Origin: Hyphomicrobiales bacterium
GTDB taxonomy: Bacteria; Pseudomonadota; Alphaproteobacteria; Rhizobiales; Rhizobiaceae
Direction of reading: 5' to 3'
Assembly: GCA_900472675.1 (NCBI GenBank)
Contig: UCJA01000005.1
Span: 1-64,000 of the forward strand
Length of the DNA stretch: 64,000 nucleotides
Shown: piece after piece, positions 52,499-61,583 of the stretch
How the letters are laid out: every line of letters begins with the position of its first letter
Numbering within the stretch: the first letter of the stretch is position 1
Translations under genes and position numbers: made by a program
Notes under the pieces: model-generated
What the model saw: the letters and a program-made list of their open reading frames with translations, nothing else
Databases searched by the model: none
Told to the model about the DNA's origin: nothing

Positions 52499-54418
52499 CT
52501 ACCCCGCCACGCCGACGCCGATGCGCGTCTTGCCCAGCGCGTCGAACACGGCAGACACGATGCCGGCGCGGTCGAGACCGGCCTTGCCGTACATGACATC
52601 GGGAGTTGCCTGGTCCATCCACACGTCCGGCAGAACCAGCGGGCGGATCTTCAGGCCCTGGTCGAGCAGGCCTTCCATGGCCATGAACTGCATGACATGG
52701 GCAGCAAACCCGCCGACGGCACCTTCCTCGATGGTGATCAGCACCTCGTGGTGGCGGGCGAGCTGGCGGATCAGGTCGTGGTCCAACGGCTTGGCAAAGC
52801 GGGCATCGGCAACCGTGGTCGAAAGCCCCGCGGCATCCAGGTCTTCGGCAGCGAGCAAACAGTCTTTTAGGCGCGTGCCGAACGACAGGATGGCGACTTT
52901 GGATCCCTGCTTGACGACCCGGCCCTTGCCGATCTCGAGAATCTGGCCGCGCTCGGGCAGCTCGATGCCGACCCCTTCGCCGCGCGGATAGCGGAACGAG
53001 ATCGGGCCCTCGTCATAGGCAGCAGCCGTGCGCACCATGTGTTTCAACTCCGCCTCGTCGGCAGCGGCCATCACCACCATGCCCGGCAGCGTCGCAAGGA
53101 AGGTCGTGTCGAATGAGCCCGCATGGGTCGGCCCGTCGGCACCGACGAAACCGGCGCGGTCGATCGGAAAGCGCACCGGCAGCTTCTGGATGGCGACGTC
53201 ATGCACCACCTGGTCGTAGCCGCGCTGCAGGAAGGTCGAATAGAGCGCGCAGAAGGGCCTGTAGCCCTCGGTCGCAAGCCCTGCCGCAAAGGTCACCGCA
53301 TGCTGCTCGGCAATCCCCACGTCAAACGTGCGCGACGGAAAGGTCTGCGACATCTTGTCGAGGCCGGTGCCGTCCGGCATGGCCGCGGTGATGGCGACGA
53401 TCTTGTCGTCTATTGCAGCTTCCTGCACCAGCGCATCACCAAACACGCTGGTGTAGCTCGGCGCATTCGGCTTTGCCTTCGCCTGCGCGCCGGTCACCAC
53501 GTCGAACTTGTTGACGCCATGGTACTTGTCGGCAGCAGCCTCGGCCGGCGGATAACCCTTGCCCTTCTGGGTGACCACATGGATGAGCACCGGGCCGCGC
53601 GCATTGTCGCGCACATTGCGCAGCACCGGCAGGAGGTGCTCGAACGAGTGACCGTCGATCGGGCCAATATGATAGAAGCCCATCTCCTCGAACATCGTGC
53701 CGCCGGTGACATAGCCGCGGGCATGCTCGACTGCGCGGGTGATGGCCCGGTCGATGGACTTGCCGAGATAGCCGGTCAGCTTCTTGCCCAGGTCGCGCAC
53801 GCCCATGTAGGTGCGACCCGACGCGAGACGCGCCAGATAGGCGCTCATCGCGCCAGTCGGCGGCGCAATCGACATGTCGTTGTCGTTGAGGATCACGATC
53901 AGCCGCGCGTCGAGCGCACCGGCATTGTTCAGCGCCTCATAGGCCATGCCGGCCGACATGGCGCCGTCGCCGATGACGGCAATCACGTTGCGGTTCGATT
54001 TCGACAGATCGGCCGCCACCGCCATGCCAAGGCCGGCCGAGATCGAGGTCGAGGAATGCGCGGCCCCGAACGGGTCGTATTCGCTTTCCGCCCGGCGCGT
54101 AAAGCCGGAAAGCCCGTCCTCCTGGCGCAGGGTGCGGATCCGTTCGCGACGGCCGGTCAGGATCTTGTGCGGATAGCACTGGTGTCCGACGTCGAAGATC
54201 AGCCGGTCGTCGGGGGTGTTGAACACCTTGTGGATGGCGATCGTCAGCTCGACGACGCCGAGCCCCGCACCCAGGTGGCCGCCGGTGCGCGAGACCGCAT
54301 CGATCATCTCGTCGCGCAGTTCACGGGCAAGCTGCGGAAGCTCGCGGTCGTCGACCTTGCGCAGGTCGGCAGGGATCTTGACCGTGTCGAGCAGCGGCGT
54401 CGCGGGGAAGGATGTCAC
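52499..54418 (-). CDS. dxs: 1-deoxy-D-xylulose-5-phosphate synthase
   Basis: 639 residues. Thiamine-diphosphate enzyme condensing pyruvate and glyceraldehyde 3-phosphate, entry step of the non-mevalonate isoprenoid pathway. Motifs: [52 protein letters not shown] (ThDP motif GDG...N), [34 protein letters not shown] and [18 protein letters not shown]. Start is a GTG at 54418, matching family N-termini (PATPLLDTV). Normally clusters with xseB and tlyA; here separated from both by insertions. Confidence 0.97.
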   Translation of the reverse strand: MTSFPATPLLDTVKIPADLRKVDDRELPQLARELRDEMIDAVSRTGGHLGAGLGVVELTIAIHKVFNTPDDRLIFDVGHQCYPHKILTGRRERIRTLRQEDGLSGFTRRAESEYDPFGAAHSSTSISAGLGMAVAADLSKSNRNVIAVIGDGAMSAGMAYEALNNAGALDARLIVILNDNDMSIAPPTGAMSAYLARLASGRTYMGVRDLGKKLTGYLGKSIDRAITRAVEHARGYVTGGTMFEEMGFYHIGPIDGHSFEHLLPVLRNVRDNARGPVLIHVVTQKGKGYPPAEAAADKYHGVNKFDVVTGAQAKAKPNAPSYTSVFGDALVQEAAIDDKIVAITAAMPDGTGLDKMSQTFPSRTFDVGIAEQHAVTFAAGLATEGYRPFCALYSTFLQRGYDQVVHDVAIQKLPVRFPIDRAGFVGADGPTHAGSFDTTFLATLPGMVVMAAADEAELKHMVRTAAAYDEGPISFRYPRGEGVGIELPERGQILEIGKGRVVKQGSKVAILSFGTRLKDCLLAAEDLDAAGLSTTVADARFAKPLDHDLIRQLARHHEVLITIEEGAVGGFAAHVMQFMAMEGLLDQGLKIRPLVLPDVWMDQATPDVMYGKAGLDRAGIVSAVFDALGKTRIGVGVAG

Positions 54419-54517
54419 GGAGGCTGTGCCTTCTCTGTTCTTCTTACAGGCTTTTCTCACAAGATGAGAATGAAACAGGCTTTTTCAAGTTGTACGACCG
54501 CAGGTATCTAATCGATT

Positions 54518-55441
54518 CTAGCTGGCGGGCAAGGGTACAAACTCGTCTTCGTCGCCCGGGACGATGTCGAAACGACCGCTGCGCCACTCGTGTTTGGCCT
54601 GTTCTATACGCTCTTTCGATGACGAAACGAAGTTCCACCAGATGTAGCGTTTGGACGTCATGGCGGCGCCGCCAAACAGCATGACGTGGCAGCCGCTCTC
54701 GCCCGCTTCAAGCGTGATCTCGTCGCCCGCGCGAAACACCAGCAGCTGGTCGGCCGCAAACCGGTCTCCTGCCACGATAAGCGTGCCGGAGAGAATGTAG
54801 AGCGCCCGCTCCTCGTGACGGGCGGAAAACGGAAAGCGTTTTCCGGGGTCGAGCGAAAGATCCACATAGAGCGTGTCCGTGGGCGCCGAAACCGGCGAGG
54901 TCAGCCCTTCGAAGGCGCCGATCACCACCCGCCCGTGGGCGCCGTCCGCGTCGATCAGCGGCATCTCCTGCCGCGCCGTGTGGGCAAAGCTCGGGTCGGT
55001 CTCTTCAAGCCCGTCCGGCATCGCCAGCCATGTCTGCAGGCCCGACATCGAGAGCGGATGGCCGCGCAGGTTTTCGGGCGTCCGTTCCGAATGAACGATC
55101 CCGCGGCCGGCGGTCATTAGGTTGATGTCGCCGGGGCGGATCACCAGCTCGGTGCCGAGACTGTCGCGGTGCTTGATCTCGCCGTCGAACAGATAGGTGA
55201 CGGTCGAAAGCCCGATATGCGGATGCGGCTTGACGTCAAGCGCCTGGTCGGCGCGGAGCACCGCCGGCCCCATCCGGTCGAAGAAGATGAACGGGCCGAC
55301 AAGGCGTCTCTGGCGGCTGGGCAGCGCCCGCCGCACCGAAAATCCGCCGACATCGCTGGAGCGCGGAATGATCAGGTTTTCGATCGCGTCGCAGGCAAAA
55401 GCGTCGCCGGGGCTGGGGTCGGTGCCGGGAAAGAAGGACAT
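54518..55441 (-). CDS. Pirin family protein
   Basis: 307 residues, bicupin. Metal ligands in the N-terminal cupin: KPHPHIGLSTVTYLFDGEIKH (His-x-His plus later His) and TAGRGIVHSER. The C-terminal cupin is less conserved (YILSGTLIVAGDRF). Pirins are Fe-binding; several have quercetinase activity, others act as redox-linked regulators. ATG at 55441. It lies 10 nt downstream of the hepT stop on the same strand, though probably a separate function. Confidence 0.93.
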   Translation of the reverse strand: MSFFPGTDPSPGDAFACDAIENLIIPRSSDVGGFSVRRALPSRQRRLVGPFIFFDRMGPAVLRADQALDVKPHPHIGLSTVTYLFDGEIKHRDSLGTELVIRPGDINLMTAGRGIVHSERTPENLRGHPLSMSGLQTWLAMPDGLEETDPSFAHTARQEMPLIDADGAHGRVVIGAFEGLTSPVSAPTDTLYVDLSLDPGKRFPFSARHEERALYILSGTLIVAGDRFAADQLLVFRAGDEITLEAGESGCHVMLFGGAAMTSKRYIWWNFVSSSKERIEQAKHEWRSGRFDIVPGDEDEFVPLPAS

Positions 55442-55451
55442 GGCGCGCTTT

Positions 55452-55814
55452 CTAGAGCGTTTCTTGGTCGGCGGGGTAGCGGGAGAGAAAGGTTTCGAGA
55501 TCGGCCAGAAGTGGAGGCAGGTAATCCCGAATGATCGCCCACACGGCAGCATCCAGAAGGTCCGGATAATCATGACGCAGGATGTTGCCGAAGTTCCTGA
55601 TGCCGCGCCAGTTATGATCCGGGAGCAGTTCCTCGCCCAATGAGCCGATTTTGACTGCAGTCTCCGATAGCCGCGAAAGGCAGCGCTCAGACGCGTCCTT
55701 GACCAATTGGTTGCGCTGGTAGGCCGGAAAATCCATGCCTTTTGTGTAGTTCAGAATAGCGTGGCCGTTCTCGACTATCTCTCGAAAGCGGATGAGAGGG
55801 CGCTTAGTAGGCAA
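55452..55814 (-). CDS. HepT-like HEPN toxin (DUF86)
   Basis: 120 residues of the DUF86/HepT HEPN family. Typical: RPLIRFREIVENGHAILNYT, ASERCLSRLSETAVKIGSLG and the RNxxNxLRHxY segment RNFGNILRHDY, with the active-site Arg and His. Start is TTG at 55814, overlapping the mntA stop by 11 nt, as it places LPTKRPLIRF at the family N-terminus; AAGGG lies 9 nt before it. With MntA it forms a type VII toxin-antitoxin system in which the antitoxin AMPylates the toxin. Looks intact. Confidence 0.88.
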   Translation of the reverse strand: MPTKRPLIRFREIVENGHAILNYTKGMDFPAYQRNQLVKDASERCLSRLSETAVKIGSLGEELLPDHNWRGIRNFGNILRHDYPDLLDAAVWAIIRDYLPPLLADLETFLSRYPADQETL

Positions 55815-56115
55815 TCGCGCGATCCCTTTCAACGTTCCGCCGAAAGACTTCCTTCCCCAGCGGCTCGGACACAATATCAACGCTGGTTGCTCCGGTGATA
55901 CCGGCAATCAGCGAACGAAGGTCTTCGATTGCACTGAAATATCCGAAGCCCGATTGGATCACCGGTTCTGCGAATTTCACGAGAACATCGAGGTCCGAGT
56001 CTGCTGTTGCCTCCCCACGGGCAACAGAGCCAAAAATCGAGACATGCTCCGCGCCGGCGGCGCGCAGCTCCGTCTCGTGTTCTCTCAGCTTGGCGATCAC
56101 CAGATCCTTGTCCAT
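55804..56115 (-). CDS. MntA-like nucleotidyltransferase antitoxin
   Basis: 103 residues of the minimal nucleotidyltransferase family. The GS-x10-DxD signature is exact: FGSVARGEATADSDLDVLV (about 29-47). MntA enzymes add AMP to a tyrosine near the HepT active site and so neutralise it. ATG at 56115, chosen at the conserved N-terminus DLVIAKLREHETELRAAGA; a longer upstream ORF to 56313 overlaps the DUF1850 gene and is not conserved. Antitoxin gene precedes toxin gene. Confidence 0.92.
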   Translation of the reverse strand: MDKDLVIAKLREHETELRAAGAEHVSIFGSVARGEATADSDLDVLVKFAEPVIQSGFGYFSAIEDLRSLIAGITGATSVDIVSEPLGKEVFRRNVERDRAIAY

Positions 56116-56156
56116 ATCGGGAATATAATCGACCGGCGGCCTATGGTCGAGAGCCG

Positions 56157-56519
56157 TCAATCCGGGCACCTCTCCAGCACCACGTCCTCGCCGGCCTTGG
56201 TGCCGAGCTCCAGACAGCCGCCCGCATAGCAGAGCGTCCAGCCTCCCGGAGTCGTGCCGGAGGCGGCGAGCGACACTTGCGGCTGGGCCGCAAGCTTCGG
56301 GTGCCAGACCCACCAGCCCTCCTTCAACACCGCATCCGCGCCCGGCTCCATGCCGGCGCCCGAACTTTTGACGGCCGCCTGGCGCAGCTCAAGGCCAGAA
56401 GGCGTCACGGCCCAGTCTTCCCGCCATTCCGTCTTCTGTACCGAATGGGTCCAGCTGAGGCTAAACAGCGAGACAGTAAGCGCCTTGGCGATCCCTCCCG
56501 AGAGGATACAGAGCGCCAT
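56157..56519 (-). CDS. DUF1850 protein of a TRAP-TAXI system
   Basis: 120 residues. One N-terminal hydrophobic helix and the DUF1850 pattern LSWTHSVQKTEWREDWAV, then SSGAGMEPGADAVLKEGWWVW. These proteins occur almost only next to TAXI-type TRAP transporters and may be an accessory membrane or periplasmic subunit. The stop-start distance to the fused permease gene is 9 nt, so it is the third gene of that operon. Confidence 0.88.
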   Translation of the reverse strand: MALCILSGGIAKALTVSLFSLSWTHSVQKTEWREDWAVTPSGLELRQAAVKSSGAGMEPGADAVLKEGWWVWHPKLAAQPQVSLAASGTTPGGWTLCYAGGCLELGTKAGEDVVLERCPD

Positions 56520-56528
56520 GCCAGGCCC

Positions 56529-58637
56529 TCACGCCGGTGCAGGTTTGCGTTGCGAGGTCCGATGCCGCCACCAGTGCTGGCCCACCAGCACGGCACCCAT
56601 CACCCAGCCGAGTTCGTCGGTCCAGGGCAGGGCGGCAATCAGGCTCGCTCCGGCCGCAAAGGCGATCAGCCGCTCCCAGAGCGCCATCCGGGCGAACAGG
56701 AAGCCCACCACGGCCGTCCCCCACAGCCCGATCCCGAAGCAGGCCTTGAGGAACACATAGGCGACCTCCACCGGATAGCCCCAGACGGCAGCGATCGGTC
56801 CCGGATCCTGCAGCATCAGCGCTGGCGTGTAGACTGCCATGAAGGGCACCACGAAGCCGGCAGTCGCAAGCTTGGAAGCCTCCACCCCGATCTTCAGGCC
56901 TGAGGTTTTCGCCATGGGTGCGGCCGCAAAGGCGGCGAGCGCCACCGGCGGCGTCAGGTCCGCCATGATGCCGAAGTAGAACACGAACATGTGGCTGACG
57001 ATCAGCGGCACGCCGAGGTCGAGCAGGGCAGGTCCCGCCAGCGACGAGGTGATGATGTAGTTCGGGATGGTCGGGATGCCCATGCCGAGCACCAGGCAGG
57101 TCAGCATGGTCAGCACCAGCGACAGGAACAGGTGGTCCTCGCCGATCCGGATGATTGCGCCGATGAAGGTCGAGGCGATGCCGGTCAGCGTCAGCGTGCC
57201 GATCACGATGCCGACGATGGCGCAGGCGATGCCGACCGGCAGCGCATTCTTGGCGCCCTCGGCCATGGCGTCGCGGCAGATGGCAAGCGTTTCGCGACCG
57301 CCGTTCACGAACAGGCAGGCGATGATCAGCGTCAGGATCACGATCGCCAGAAGGTTGACGCCGAACTCCAGGAACGAGGCAGCAGCGACACCCAGCAGCA
57401 ACCAGAACACCACCCGGAAAGCGAACGGGCCGATGCGGGCGGCAAGCGGCATGCCGAGGATCAGCACCACAACCAGCGCCAGCCCCATGGTGCCGGCAAA
57501 GATCGGCGTATAGCCCGCAAACAAAAGGTAGACGAGGGCGGCGAGCGGCAGGATCAGCGGCCAGTGTTCGCGCACAGCCGCCCAGGGGTTGGGAAGCTCG
57601 GACTTCGCCATGCCCCGCAGGCCCGCCTTGCCGGCCTCCAGGAATACCATCCAGAAACAGGCGCCGAAGTAGAGGATGGCGGGGATGAGCGCCGCCTTGA
57701 CCACCGCCGCATAGGAGACGTTGAGCGTCTCGGCCATGATGAAGGCGACGGCACCCATCACCGGCGGCATGATCTGGCCGCCCATCGAGGAGGTCGCCTC
57801 CACCCCGCCCGCAAAAGCCGAGCGGAAGCCGAAGCGCTTCATCAGCGGGATGGTGAACTGGCCGGATGCCACCACGTTGGCGACGCCGGATCCGGAGATC
57901 GTCCCCATCAGTGCTGACGAGAGGACGCACACCTGCGCCGGACCGCCGCGCCAGGTCCCGACCAGGCCAAGCGCGAAATCGTTGAACAGGGTCAGCATGC
58001 CGGCCCGTTCCAGAAAGGCCGCAAAGACCACGAAGATGAAGATATAGGCGGCCGACACATAGATAGGCGTGCCGTAGATCCCCTCGGTCCCATAGGCGAA
58101 GGTCTCGATGATCTGCTCGACGCTATAGCCGCGATGCACGAAGGGGTCGGGCGCATACTGCCCGAAGAAACAGTAGGCGAGGAAGATGCCGGCGATGATC
58201 GTCAGCGGCAGGCCCATCAGCCGGCGTGCCGCCTCAAACACCAGCACGATCAGCAGCGCCCCCACGGCGAGGTCGGCCGTGGTCAGGAAATTGCTGCGTT
58301 GGATGATGTCCGTGTAGAACACCCAGTTGTAGAGGCCGGTGCTAAAGCCGATCAGCCCAAGCGCCCAGAACCAGGCCTTGGACGCCTTCGTCTTGGCAAC
58401 CAGGTTGCCGATCAGCACGAAGCCGAGCAGCAGCAGGAAGCCCACATGCATGGCCCGCACGATCTGGCTGGCGAGTGTGCCATAGGCAGCTGTCCACAGC
58501 TGGAACAGCGTGAAGGAAAACGCGATCCAGAAGGCGATGCGGCCGGTGATCCCTTCGCCGAAGCCGGCCGGCAGGCCCTCGATGGGCTCCTCGGCGGAAT
58601 GCGGGGGCGCCGGGGCGTGGCTTGCGGTGTTGGACAT
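56529..58637 (-). CDS. TRAP transporter fused permease (DctQM type)
   Basis: 702 residues with about 18-20 membrane helices. Small DctQ-like part at the N-terminus (about 30-130) fused to the large DctM-like part, as in the TAXI-TRAP subfamily. Family stretches: RRLMGLPLTIIAGIFLAYCFFG, GTISGSGVANVVASGQFTIP, VEATSSMGGQIMPPVMGAVAF and LGMGIPTIPNYIITSSLAGP. Works with the TAXI binding protein encoded just upstream; sodium-driven import. Substrates of this class include dicarboxylates, glutamate/glutamine and others; not deducible here. Confidence 0.95.
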   Translation of the reverse strand: MSNTASHAPAPPHSAEEPIEGLPAGFGEGITGRIAFWIAFSFTLFQLWTAAYGTLASQIVRAMHVGFLLLLGFVLIGNLVAKTKASKAWFWALGLIGFSTGLYNWVFYTDIIQRSNFLTTADLAVGALLIVLVFEAARRLMGLPLTIIAGIFLAYCFFGQYAPDPFVHRGYSVEQIIETFAYGTEGIYGTPIYVSAAYIFIFVVFAAFLERAGMLTLFNDFALGLVGTWRGGPAQVCVLSSALMGTISGSGVANVVASGQFTIPLMKRFGFRSAFAGGVEATSSMGGQIMPPVMGAVAFIMAETLNVSYAAVVKAALIPAILYFGACFWMVFLEAGKAGLRGMAKSELPNPWAAVREHWPLILPLAALVYLLFAGYTPIFAGTMGLALVVVLILGMPLAARIGPFAFRVVFWLLLGVAAASFLEFGVNLLAIVILTLIIACLFVNGGRETLAICRDAMAEGAKNALPVGIACAIVGIVIGTLTLTGIASTFIGAIIRIGEDHLFLSLVLTMLTCLVLGMGIPTIPNYIITSSLAGPALLDLGVPLIVSHMFVFYFGIMADLTPPVALAAFAAAPMAKTSGLKIGVEASKLATAGFVVPFMAVYTPALMLQDPGPIAAVWGYPVEVAYVFLKACFGIGLWGTAVVGFLFARMALWERLIAFAAGASLIAALPWTDELGWVMGAVLVGQHWWRHRTSQRKPAPA

Positions 58638-58666
58638 CGACTATTCCCAGATTTCCGGAGACAGAG

Positions 58667-58692
58667 CCGCTCCCAGGCGAGCCTGGAGGCGG
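58667..58692. terminator. Intercistronic hairpin between binding protein and permease
   Basis: Hairpin with CCGC / GCGG and CCAGGC / GCCTGG paired arms (two internal mismatches) in the 77-nt gap between the TAXI binding protein and the permease. No T-run, so it probably raises the mRNA level of the binding protein gene over the permease gene rather than ending the transcript. Confidence 0.5.
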
Positions 58693-58714
58693 ACTCCGTA
58701 AGGCATGTGAAGGC

Positions 58715-59674
58715 TTACTTCAGCAGCCCGATTTCCTTGTAGTAGCGCTCAGCGCCCGGATGCAGCGGCACCGGCATACCCTCGATCGCCTTCTTGGCAT
58801 CGATGCCCTTGGCGGCCGAATGGGCTGCCGCAAGCTTCGGAAGGTTGTCGAACAAAAGCTTGGTCATCTGGTAGGCGGTCTCGTCGGAAACGCCCGAATG
58901 GGTAATCAGGAAGTTGCCGACCGCGGCCGTCTCCACGTCGGCTGTCTGCCCTTCGTAGGTGCCGGCAGGGATCTTCACCGAGACGTAGGGCGCGCCGATC
59001 TTGGTCACTTCCGCAGCCGGAATGGCGACGACGTTGATCTTCATCGACGTGGCAAGGTCGCGGATGGAGGCGACGCCGAGGCCCGCCGATTGCAGCGTCG
59101 CATCGAGCTGGCGGTTCTTCATCAGTTCGACGGATTCCGCGAAGGGCAGGTATTCGGTCTTGCCGAGATCCTTATAGCTCATGCCGGACGCGGTGAAGAT
59201 GGCACGGGCGTTGAGCTCGGTACCCGATGCCGGCGCGCCAACCGACAGGCTCTTGCCCTTGAGATCGGCCAGCGTCTTCACGCCGGAATCGGCGCTCGCC
59301 ACCACCTGGATGTAGTTGGGATAGATGGCGGCGATGCCGCGCAGCTTGTCCAGCTTGCCGGGAAAGCCCGCTTCCTTATTGCCCTTCCAGGCCTCCTGCA
59401 CCGAATCCCCTAGCGAGAAGCCGATCTCGCCACGGCCGGCCTGCAACAGGTTGAGGTTTTCGACGGAGGCCTTGGTGGCCTGCACCTGGGTACGGGCACC
59501 CTTGATGCCTTGGCCATAGATCTCCCCAAGTGCCACGCCGAGCGGATAGTAGACGCCGGAGGTCCCCCCGGTCAGCACGTTGATGAACTCGGCAGCCTTG
59601 GCCCCGGTTGCTGCCAAAGCGGCCGAAACGACGATCCCCGCCGCGCACATCGATTTGATTTTGCTGTACTTCAC
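58715..59674 (-). CDS. TAXI-family TRAP solute-binding protein
   Basis: 319 residues with a signal peptide (KSMCAAGIVVSAALAATGAKA, cut by one residue at AA-E). TAXI signature: FINVLTGGTSGVYYPLGVALGEI. Also SVENLNLLQAGRGEIGFSLGDS, then TLADLKGKSLSVGAPASGTE. The GTG at 59674 is preferred over ATG 59695 because GGAGGAG lies 6 nt before it and the signal peptide is then of normal length. First gene of the TRAP-TAXI operon. Confidence 0.95.
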   Translation of the reverse strand: MKYSKIKSMCAAGIVVSAALAATGAKAAEFINVLTGGTSGVYYPLGVALGEIYGQGIKGARTQVQATKASVENLNLLQAGRGEIGFSLGDSVQEAWKGNKEAGFPGKLDKLRGIAAIYPNYIQVVASADSGVKTLADLKGKSLSVGAPASGTELNARAIFTASGMSYKDLGKTEYLPFAESVELMKNRQLDATLQSAGLGVASIRDLATSMKINVVAIPAAEVTKIGAPYVSVKIPAGTYEGQTADVETAAVGNFLITHSGVSDETAYQMTKLLFDNLPKLAAAHSAAKGIDAKKAIEGMPVPLHPGAERYYKEIGLLK

Positions 59675-59798
59675 AATCTGCTCCTCCCAAAGCAACCGTT
59701 CAGATAGCGGTCATCATGGGGAGCGACTTGGCAGGCGTCAAATGCTTAATGCCAAGTCTCAAGCATCGTTTGTACGACTTTGGTTGTAGGTGCTAGCC

Positions 59799-60065
59799 TC
59801 AGCCCGCGTCCAGCGGCTCGACGCCGGCAGGGTTGCCGGCGCGGTCGAGGCGGATCTTCTCGATGCGGTTTTCCGCCGCCGTCAGCAGCTTTTCGCAATG
59901 CTTCTTCAGCGCTTCGCCGCGCTCGTAGATGGCAATCGACTCGTCGAGCGCCACGTCGCCGCGCTCCAGCCGGGCCACGATGCTTTCCAGCTCCGCCACC
60001 GCCTTTTCGAAGGAATAGCCGCTCACGTCGCCCACGGTCTGGGTGCTATCGGTGCTCTCGGTCAT
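59799..60065 (-). CDS. xseB: Exodeoxyribonuclease VII small subunit
   Basis: 88 residues. Conserved core [20 protein letters not shown] and [20 protein letters not shown], forming the helical small subunit that wraps around XseA. Starts 3 nt after the histone-deacetylase-like gene, so the two are coupled. In rhizobia xseB is usually next to dxs; here a block of about 5.4 kb separates them. Confidence 0.95.
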   Translation of the reverse strand: MTESTDSTQTVGDVSGYSFEKAVAELESIVARLERGDVALDESIAIYERGEALKKHCEKLLTAAENRIEKIRLDRAGNPAGVEPLDAG

Positions 60066-60068
60066 TCC

Positions 60069-61001
60069 TCATCCTCTCATCAGTCTGCAGATATGCAGGC
60101 CGGCCGATTCCGCCAGGCCCTCCAGATCATAGCCGCCCTCGAGCAGGCTGACGACCCGGTTGTTGGCGTATTTCCCGGCAATTTCCATGACCCGCCCGGT
60201 CGCCCAGTCGAAGTCGTTGCCGACCAGGTTGATCTGCGCCAGCGGATCGCGGTGGTGAGCATCAAAGCCCGCGGAGATGATGATGAAGTCCGGGCGAAAA
60301 TTCTCGAGCGCCGGCAGTACCCGCGACCGGAAGGCCTCATGGAAATGCTCGCTGCCCGTATCGGGCGAAAGGGGCGCGTTGACGATATTGTTCTTGATGC
60401 CCGTCTCGTCCTTTGCGCCGGTGCCTGGGTAGAGCGGCATCTGGTGGGTCGAACAGAACAGCACGGAAGGGTCGTCGAAGAAGATGTCCTGCGTGCCGTT
60501 GCCGTGGTGCACGTCCCAGTCGACGATGGCGACCCGCTCGACGCCATAGGTCTTCTGCGCATGTCGGGCCGCAATCGCAGCATTGTTGAACAGGCAAAAA
60601 CCCATCGCCTTGTTGCGTTCCGCATGGTGCCCGGGCGGGCGGCTGGCGACGAAGGCATTGTCGACCTTGCCTGTCATCACGTCGTCGACGGCGGCCAGCG
60701 CCCCGCCGATCCCGGTCAGCGCCACCTGCAGGCTCTTCGGGCTCACATAGGTATCGGCCTCGATCTGCCGGATCGTCTCTTCCTCGGGGATCTCGCGCAT
60801 CACCGTGCGCAGGTGCTCCTCCGGGTGCGCCAGAAGCACGGCGTCCTCGTTGGCCTGTGGCGCCTGCTTGCGGTCGAGCTTCTCGAAATTCGGGTGCTGC
60901 AGAGCAATCGCCAGCGAGCGCAGCCGGTCGGCCCGCTCCGGATGGCCCGGCGGCGTGTTGTGTTCGAGGAAGATGTCGTGTTCGTAAAGGCGCGTGGTCA
61001 T
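60069..61001 (-). CDS. Histone deacetylase family (acetylpolyamine amidohydrolase-like) protein
   Basis: 310 residues of the class II/AcuC/Hdac-like family of zinc amidohydrolases. Zinc/active-site motifs: RPPGHHAERNKAMGFCLFNN (His-His charge relay), VAIVDWDVHHGNGTQDIFF (Asp and His metal ligands) and SAGFDAHHRDPLA (second Asp). Bacterial members deacetylate polyamines, lysine or acetoin-type substrates. ATG at 61001. Coupled to xseB; divergent from the thioesterase gene. Confidence 0.94.
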   Translation of the reverse strand: MTTRLYEHDIFLEHNTPPGHPERADRLRSLAIALQHPNFEKLDRKQAPQANEDAVLLAHPEEHLRTVMREIPEEETIRQIEADTYVSPKSLQVALTGIGGALAAVDDVMTGKVDNAFVASRPPGHHAERNKAMGFCLFNNAAIAARHAQKTYGVERVAIVDWDVHHGNGTQDIFFDDPSVLFCSTHQMPLYPGTGAKDETGIKNNIVNAPLSPDTGSEHFHEAFRSRVLPALENFRPDFIIISAGFDAHHRDPLAQINLVGNDFDWATGRVMEIAGKYANNRVVSLLEGGYDLEGLAESAGLHICRLMRG

Positions 61002-61143
61002 GGCGAGCGGCCTCGTAAAGGGGGCATCCGGGACGGTTGCCGTCGGACATGGCGCATACACCCGTGCTTTTCAAGCGTATGTGCTTGCTCTGACGGTTGT
61101 TTCGGCGGCGAGACTAGTTTTAAATCAAACGGCAGACCAGAGG

Positions 61144-61545
61144 ATGACAGTGGTAAGAGAGCCGAGCATAGGTCAGGAGTTCCGTGTTCCCTATCGCGAC
61201 GTGGACGTGAACGGCGAGATGTTCCGTGCTGCCTATGTGGTCAGGGCGGAGGAAGCGGTAACGGAATTCTGGCGCCGCCGCGAGCGGACGGACGATCCGC
61301 ACTTCAACGTCACCAAGGTCAGCTGCATCTTTCATGCGCCGCTGAAGCTCGGCGATCTCGTCCAGACCGCCGTTGCCGTCAGCAAGATCGGCGGCAAGAC
61401 GGCCGGCTTCATCGTCCACATGACCCGCGGCGATCAGCCGGTGGCGGAAGCCGAAGTGGTCTGGGGTGCCTGCGATGCGCATACCCGCGAACCGATCGCG
61501 CTGTCGGAAGACCTGCGCGACTGGCTCTACACGTTCCTGGACTAA
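61144..61545 (+). CDS. Hotdog-fold acyl-CoA thioesterase
   Basis: 133 residues of the 4HBT/YbgC-FadM group. RVPYRDVDVNGEMFRAAYVVRAEEA carries the YRDVDxNGxM active-site region (Asp where YbgC has its catalytic Asp), followed by FNVTKVSCIFHAPLKLGDLV. Hydrolyses acyl-CoA thioesters; chain length unknown. The start is ATG 61144 or GTG 61150; AGAGG ends directly before 61144 and 6 nt before 61150, so the GTG is also credible. Confidence 0.87.
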   Translation: MTVVREPSIGQEFRVPYRDVDVNGEMFRAAYVVRAEEAVTEFWRRRERTDDPHFNVTKVSCIFHAPLKLGDLVQTAVAVSKIGGKTAGFIVHMTRGDQPVAEAEVVWGACDAHTREPIALSEDLRDWLYTFLD

Positions 61546-61583
61546 GGCGGCCCCGGGTTACGGGACCGCGCAGGCTCCTGACG

